Source: Clostridia bacterium (GTDB lineage Bacteria; Bacillota; Clostridia; Oscillospirales; Acutalibacteraceae). From it: a stretch of 64,000 nt of DNA. The notes beneath the pieces were generated by a model that ran no database searches, was not told where the DNA came from, and saw nothing but the letters and a program-made list of their open reading frames with translations. Within the stretch, counting starts at the first letter, position 1; every line of letters begins with the position of its first letter. Positions 61,050 through 64,000 of this stretch are shown here, one piece after another. The position numbers and the translations under genes were made by a program. The stretch spans positions 62,001-126,000 of the forward strand of contig JAFQJH010000002.1 of NCBI GenBank assembly GCA_017415025.1. Reading direction: 5' to 3'.

Positions 61050-62825
61050 TTAAAGAGCGATTGCTCCGACTGAAATTTTAAGAACAATCAGTGCATCGAC
61101 GGAATTAATCCTGCCGTCACCGTTCGTATCAGCATTGAACAAGCCTTCGGGCTCAATATAAATATCCGCGCCGACAGAATACTGAAGAATTGCAAGAGCG
61201 TCCCTTGAATTGATTTTGCCGTCAATTACAACATCGGGATAGATTTTATCAGCCACAGTATCCATTTCGAAGGATTCGCCGCAGATTGCGCAGACCTTAT
61301 GCTTAAGACCTGTTTTATCATAAGTGGGACGAACATCATAAATCCATTCGCCTGACGGATGACCGAGTGCAGGAGTTGTTTCTTCGAAGGTATGACCGCA
61401 ATCAAGACACATATAACGGATTATACCTTCCTGTGAGCAGGTTGACTTCTGAACAACCGCTTTTCTGACATTGTCGTGAGCGCAGAAGATTTCAAAGCCG
61501 AGAACGTAGCCCTCGCCGTAGCCCTCAATACCGGGAACGTAAACCTTTGCATCTCCTGTCTTGATATTGTTGACAAAAATAACCTCGTAATCCGTTCCAT
61601 CAACAACAGTCTTGCCGTTTTTAAGAGTGATTTTTACAGCAGGCTCAATCGGAGTTCCCGTATAGTCGTACTTGTCTTCAACTCCCGTGATTTCGCCGAG
61701 AGAAATATCCTCAACAAGCTTGATTGTTGCCTTCGGATATTCTGTTGCGATAAGCTCGGGAAGATATGTGTTACCTTCAACAGTTGTGAATTCAACACCC
61801 GTTGATGCACACTTATTGAAAGCAGCCTCACCGACGGTTGTATTCTTTGAAATCTTAACCTTTGAAAGAGAAATGCAGTTTGAAAATGCATTTACACCGA
61901 CTTTCTTTACGGTAAAGGGAATTTCGACAGCCTTGAGTGAATAGCAGGAAATGAAAAGATTATCCGCAACCTCTTCAAGACCGTAGGAAAGCTTTGCACT
62001 CTCAAGCGCAGTGCACAGAGAAAAAGCATAGCTGCCGACGGAAGTTACCGTGTCGGGAATTTCAATAGCAGTAAGATTGACACAGCTCTGGAAGGCGTTG
62101 GCACCGATTGTTTCGAGATATTCGGGCAGAACCACCTTTGTAAGCTCACCGTGGTTACGGAAAACGCTGTCTGCAATGCCGACAACGGGAAGACCCTTAT
62201 ACTCTGAAGGAATTACAAGCTCATCAACGGTAGCGCACTGGTAAGCCTTTATGATATAACCCGACTTGTCATCATTAAGCTCAAAAACAAAGTCGTTGAC
62301 AGTATTTCTGACAATTTCTATTACAGCATCCTGAGCCGTTACCTGCTCAGTGATATCAACATAACCCGAGTTTGCGGCATCCTTGATTTCAAGGTCAAGC
62401 ACAGTTTCGCCGTTTCTCGCAGTTGTTCTAACGTTAAACGTAACAACGGCAAAAACTCCGCGGAAAACGTAGTTGTTACTGCCTGCAAGGCTCCACGAAA
62501 CAACACCCGGAGCACCGCTGAATTCGGAATAAACCTTACCGTTGATCTGGGCGTCAAGAGCACTCTGAAGACCTGCACCCTTTTCGAACTTTACAAGCTC
62601 AAGGACATCAGGGTCATAGTTGAGCTTGATATCCATCGCAGCAGCATCGTCATATTCCGCAGGGAAATAGATAGTTGCAACAACGCTTTCGCCCTGCAGA
62701 CAGCTTGCACTGTCAACAGAAACAACCATATCCGCCGAAGCGGCATACGGTGCGGTTACAAACAGACCGAGTGCCATCACAGCACAAAGAATTATTGAGA
62801 TGATACGCTTAAGGGATTTTTTCAT
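61050..62825 (-). CDS. Secreted cohesin-like / LRR / dockerin surface protein
   Basis: 591 residues from the ATG at 62825 (GGTGATG upstream; nine extra codons upstream rejected). Signal peptide (1-30); a cohesin-like domain (about 32-172; AAMDIKLNYDPDVLELVKFEKGAG); BspA-type leucine-rich repeats (about 190-370; LEEVADNLFISCYSLKAVEI pattern); a beta domain (about 380-450); two CxxC pairs (about 455-525; CLDCGHTF, CAICGESF), perhaps zinc-binding; and a C-terminal dockerin (about 530-591) with DVVIDGKINSRD and the canonical DTNGDGRINSVD. Having both cohesin-like and dockerin modules, it could bridge partners or self-associate. No membrane anchor. Confidence 0.82.
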   Translation of the reverse strand: MKKSLKRIISIILCAVMALGLFVTAPYAASADMVVSVDSASCLQGESVVATIYFPAEYDDAAAMDIKLNYDPDVLELVKFEKGAGLQSALDAQINGKVYSEFSGAPGVVSWSLAGSNNYVFRGVFAVVTFNVRTTARNGETVLDLEIKDAANSGYVDITEQVTAQDAVIEIVRNTVNDFVFELNDDKSGYIIKAYQCATVDELVIPSEYKGLPVVGIADSVFRNHGELTKVVLPEYLETIGANAFQSCVNLTAIEIPDTVTSVGSYAFSLCTALESAKLSYGLEEVADNLFISCYSLKAVEIPFTVKKVGVNAFSNCISLSKVKISKNTTVGEAAFNKCASTGVEFTTVEGNTYLPELIATEYPKATIKLVEDISLGEITGVEDKYDYTGTPIEPAVKITLKNGKTVVDGTDYEVIFVNNIKTGDAKVYVPGIEGYGEGYVLGFEIFCAHDNVRKAVVQKSTCSQEGIIRYMCLDCGHTFEETTPALGHPSGEWIYDVRPTYDKTGLKHKVCAICGESFEMDTVADKIYPDVVIDGKINSRDALAILQYSVGADIYIEPEGLFNADTNGDGRINSVDALIVLKISVGAIAL

Positions 62826-62865
62826 ATTTTCATCACCTTTCTTAAAAGTCACCTATACAAAATAT

Positions 62866-62894
62866 ATTGTATAACATTTAGTACAAAAAGTCAA
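62866..62894 (-). promoter_or_regulatory. Sigma-A promoter of the cohesin/LRR/dockerin gene
   Basis: Minus strand: -35 TTGACT (62889-62894), a 17-base spacer, -10 TACAAT (62866-62871), about 41 bases before the start codon. Confidence 0.7.
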
Positions 62895-62981
62895 ATAGGT
62901 ATTTGTACCCGTTTCCTATTGATTTTTCTGCCCGAATAAAATATACTTAATTCGAAAAAAACATTTTCGAGGGTGGTTGTT

Positions 62982-63695
62982 TTGGCAGAAAAAAATTACG
63001 GTAAGCTCATCAAGGCTCTGCAGATTATTTCGGGCATATTTATGCTTGCAATGGTCGTTCTTTGCATTTATCTGACGCAGAAATACAACATCAAGGTTTC
63101 CAACATTCCTGCACTCAGCGAGAAAATTCAGGGCGGAACGCTGACCCTTGCGTTCGGATTTATACTCTTCTCCGTTGTCAAATCCTTTGCTCTTGTTTTT
63201 CCACCCGCTGTTGTTTTTTCAATATGCGCTTATATGATGCCGAATTATTGGATTGCACTGATAATCAACATCATTTCCGTTTTTCTCAGCCTTTCTATCC
63301 CCTATTTCCTCGGCAGATTCACGGGCTCGGGAATGGTTGACACTCTCAAGCAGAAGTTCAAGGCGCTCAAAAAGCTCGATGACTTTGCAGGTGCAAACGA
63401 AACTGAAATGACCTTTGCCGTAAAGCTTTCGGGCGTACTCCCCGGCGACCTTTCGAGCCTCGTTTTCGGTGCAATGGGAATTTCCTATAAAAAATATATG
63501 ATTGGCGCAAATCTCGGCACTCTTCCGCTCGTCATTGTTTACACCCTTTTCGGAACAGTGCTCAAAAGCGTAGGCGAACAACCGTGGGTTGTTGCGATTC
63601 CCGTTGTTATCATAGTTGTTTTTGTCCTTATAGCGGGTCTTATAACAAAGAAGCTGATCGCCAAAACAAAGGCGGCAAATGCGAAGAAAAACTGA
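62982..63695 (+). CDS. VTT-domain membrane protein (TVP38/DedA-like)
   Basis: About 237 residues with five to six hydrophobic helices. The TTG at 62982 is preferred because GAGGGTGG ends five bases before it; an in-frame GTG at 62973 lies inside that site. VTT-type marks: VFPPAVVFSICAYMMPNYWIALIINIISVFLSLSIPYFLGRFTG and the later KLSGVLPGDLSSLVFGAMGISYKKYMIGANLG. DedA/VTT proteins include lipid scramblases that recycle undecaprenyl phosphate or phospholipids. The exact role is open. Confidence 0.85.
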   Translation: MAEKNYGKLIKALQIISGIFMLAMVVLCIYLTQKYNIKVSNIPALSEKIQGGTLTLAFGFILFSVVKSFALVFPPAVVFSICAYMMPNYWIALIINIISVFLSLSIPYFLGRFTGSGMVDTLKQKFKALKKLDDFAGANETEMTFAVKLSGVLPGDLSSLVFGAMGISYKKYMIGANLGTLPLVIVYTLFGTVLKSVGEQPWVVAIPVVIIVVFVLIAGLITKKLIAKTKAANAKKN

Positions 63696-63742
63696 AAATA
63701 ATAAGAAATCGGCTTGCGGTATGAACTGCAGGCCGATAACTG

Positions 63743-64000
63743 TTATATAAATCTTATTATTAAATTTACGATTATAATTATAGCAACAAGTGCCAAAGTA
63801 ATTTTAAAAGCAAATTTCAGACATCCCCGGGGTGTGTCAACCTCCGTTTGCTTTTCGTCATTATTCCTGACTGCCGTTTGTCTTTGCTCAGGCGACATCC
63901 GATACAGACGTTTCAATACCCTCGAAAAATAAGAATCGGAGGATACGATTTTTATCACGGCATAGTAAGGTAAAAACATCAGTAAATTTGTAAGAAGCGA
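63743..64000 (-). CDS. Hypothetical protein with C-terminal transmembrane helix (N-terminus beyond window)
   Basis: The open frame continues to the window edge (visible residues begin SLLTNLLMFLPYYAVIK), so the 5' end is missing and the Met at 63979 need not be the start. The visible 86 residues include RLYRMSPEQRQTAVRN and a C-terminal hydrophobic helix (ITLALVAIIIIVNLIIRFI) with a tail-anchor look. I do not recognise the family. It converges with the VTT gene. Confidence 0.55.
   Translation of the reverse strand, partial: SLLTNLLMFLPYYAVIKIVSSDSYFSRVLKRLYRMSPEQRQTAVRNNDEKQTEVDTPRGCLKFAFKITLALVAIIIIVNLIIRFI

Overview
The window reads as chromosomal DNA of a spore-forming Clostridia bacterium, most likely a gut Oscillospirales/Ruminococcaceae-type lineage. 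That assignment is an inference from several signs: the yabM-yabR-type sporulation cluster, dockerin and cohesin-like modules, a GH78 rhamnosidase, a T-box leader, moderate G+C and strong AGGAGG-type ribosome sites. No rRNA, tRNA, CRISPR, prophage or insertion sequence was seen. About 54 protein genes are supported, with dense housekeeping operons separated by a few repeat-rich spacers.

Layout. 1-4976: a secreted metallophosphoesterase (cut by the window edge), rmuC, an orphan peptide-binding lipoprotein and a VanZ-like protein. 4977-7520: metY-metA behind a T-box leader with a probable Met specifier; MetA carries Glu111, which predicts acetyl-CoA use and matches the MetY route to homocysteine. 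7522-9953: a secreted dockerin/Big2/C39-like protease and a leaderless DUF11 protein with a sporulation-type promoter. 10029-18825: argG-argH-argF-carA-carB, in which carB is fused in frame to a diaminopimelate-epimerase-like domain lacking one catalytic cysteine. This is the most unusual gene here. 19173-26264: a beta-helix protein, a polytopic membrane protein and a two-component system. 26524-28406: a fused YwlE-like phosphatase/RimI acetyltransferase overlapping tsaD. 28457-32655: an MFS transporter, a repeat array, a SpoIVFA/SpoIVFB-like pair and a DUF1624-type membrane protein. 32639-38333: polA, dus, acpP, proS. 38391-46749: GH78 rhamnosidase, a methyltransferase, an MBL protein, a membrane-anchored cohesin-like protein, a lipid kinase, an rRNA methylase and a lone fumarase alpha subunit. 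46804-52603: yabR, divIC, yabQ, yabP, yabO/rqcP, hup, mazG, spoVB and a uridine-kinase-like gene. 52613-59484: hemZ, an MBL hydrolase, dtd, relA, recJ. 59522-64000: a GPH sugar symporter, a cohesin/LRR/dockerin surface protein, a VTT membrane protein and a cut membrane gene.

How it fits together. The arginine operon makes carbamoyl phosphate and carries it through citrulline to arginine, with a plausible ArgR operator over the argG promoter. The methionine pair is read out through tRNA charging. The yab cluster and the SpoIVFA/FB-like pair belong to sporulation, and two CATACAAT elements (upstream of yabP and of the DUF11 gene) suggest mother-cell sigma factor control. Three extracellular proteins with cohesin-like and/or dockerin modules hint at a small surface-assembly system. 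A roughly 235-bp dispersed repeat built of tiny palindromes occurs twice in opposite orientation (21507-21740 and 29922-30158), with a fragment at 26449-26494.

Limits: all domain, promoter and family calls are by eye from sequence; no alignment, folding or database search was run.
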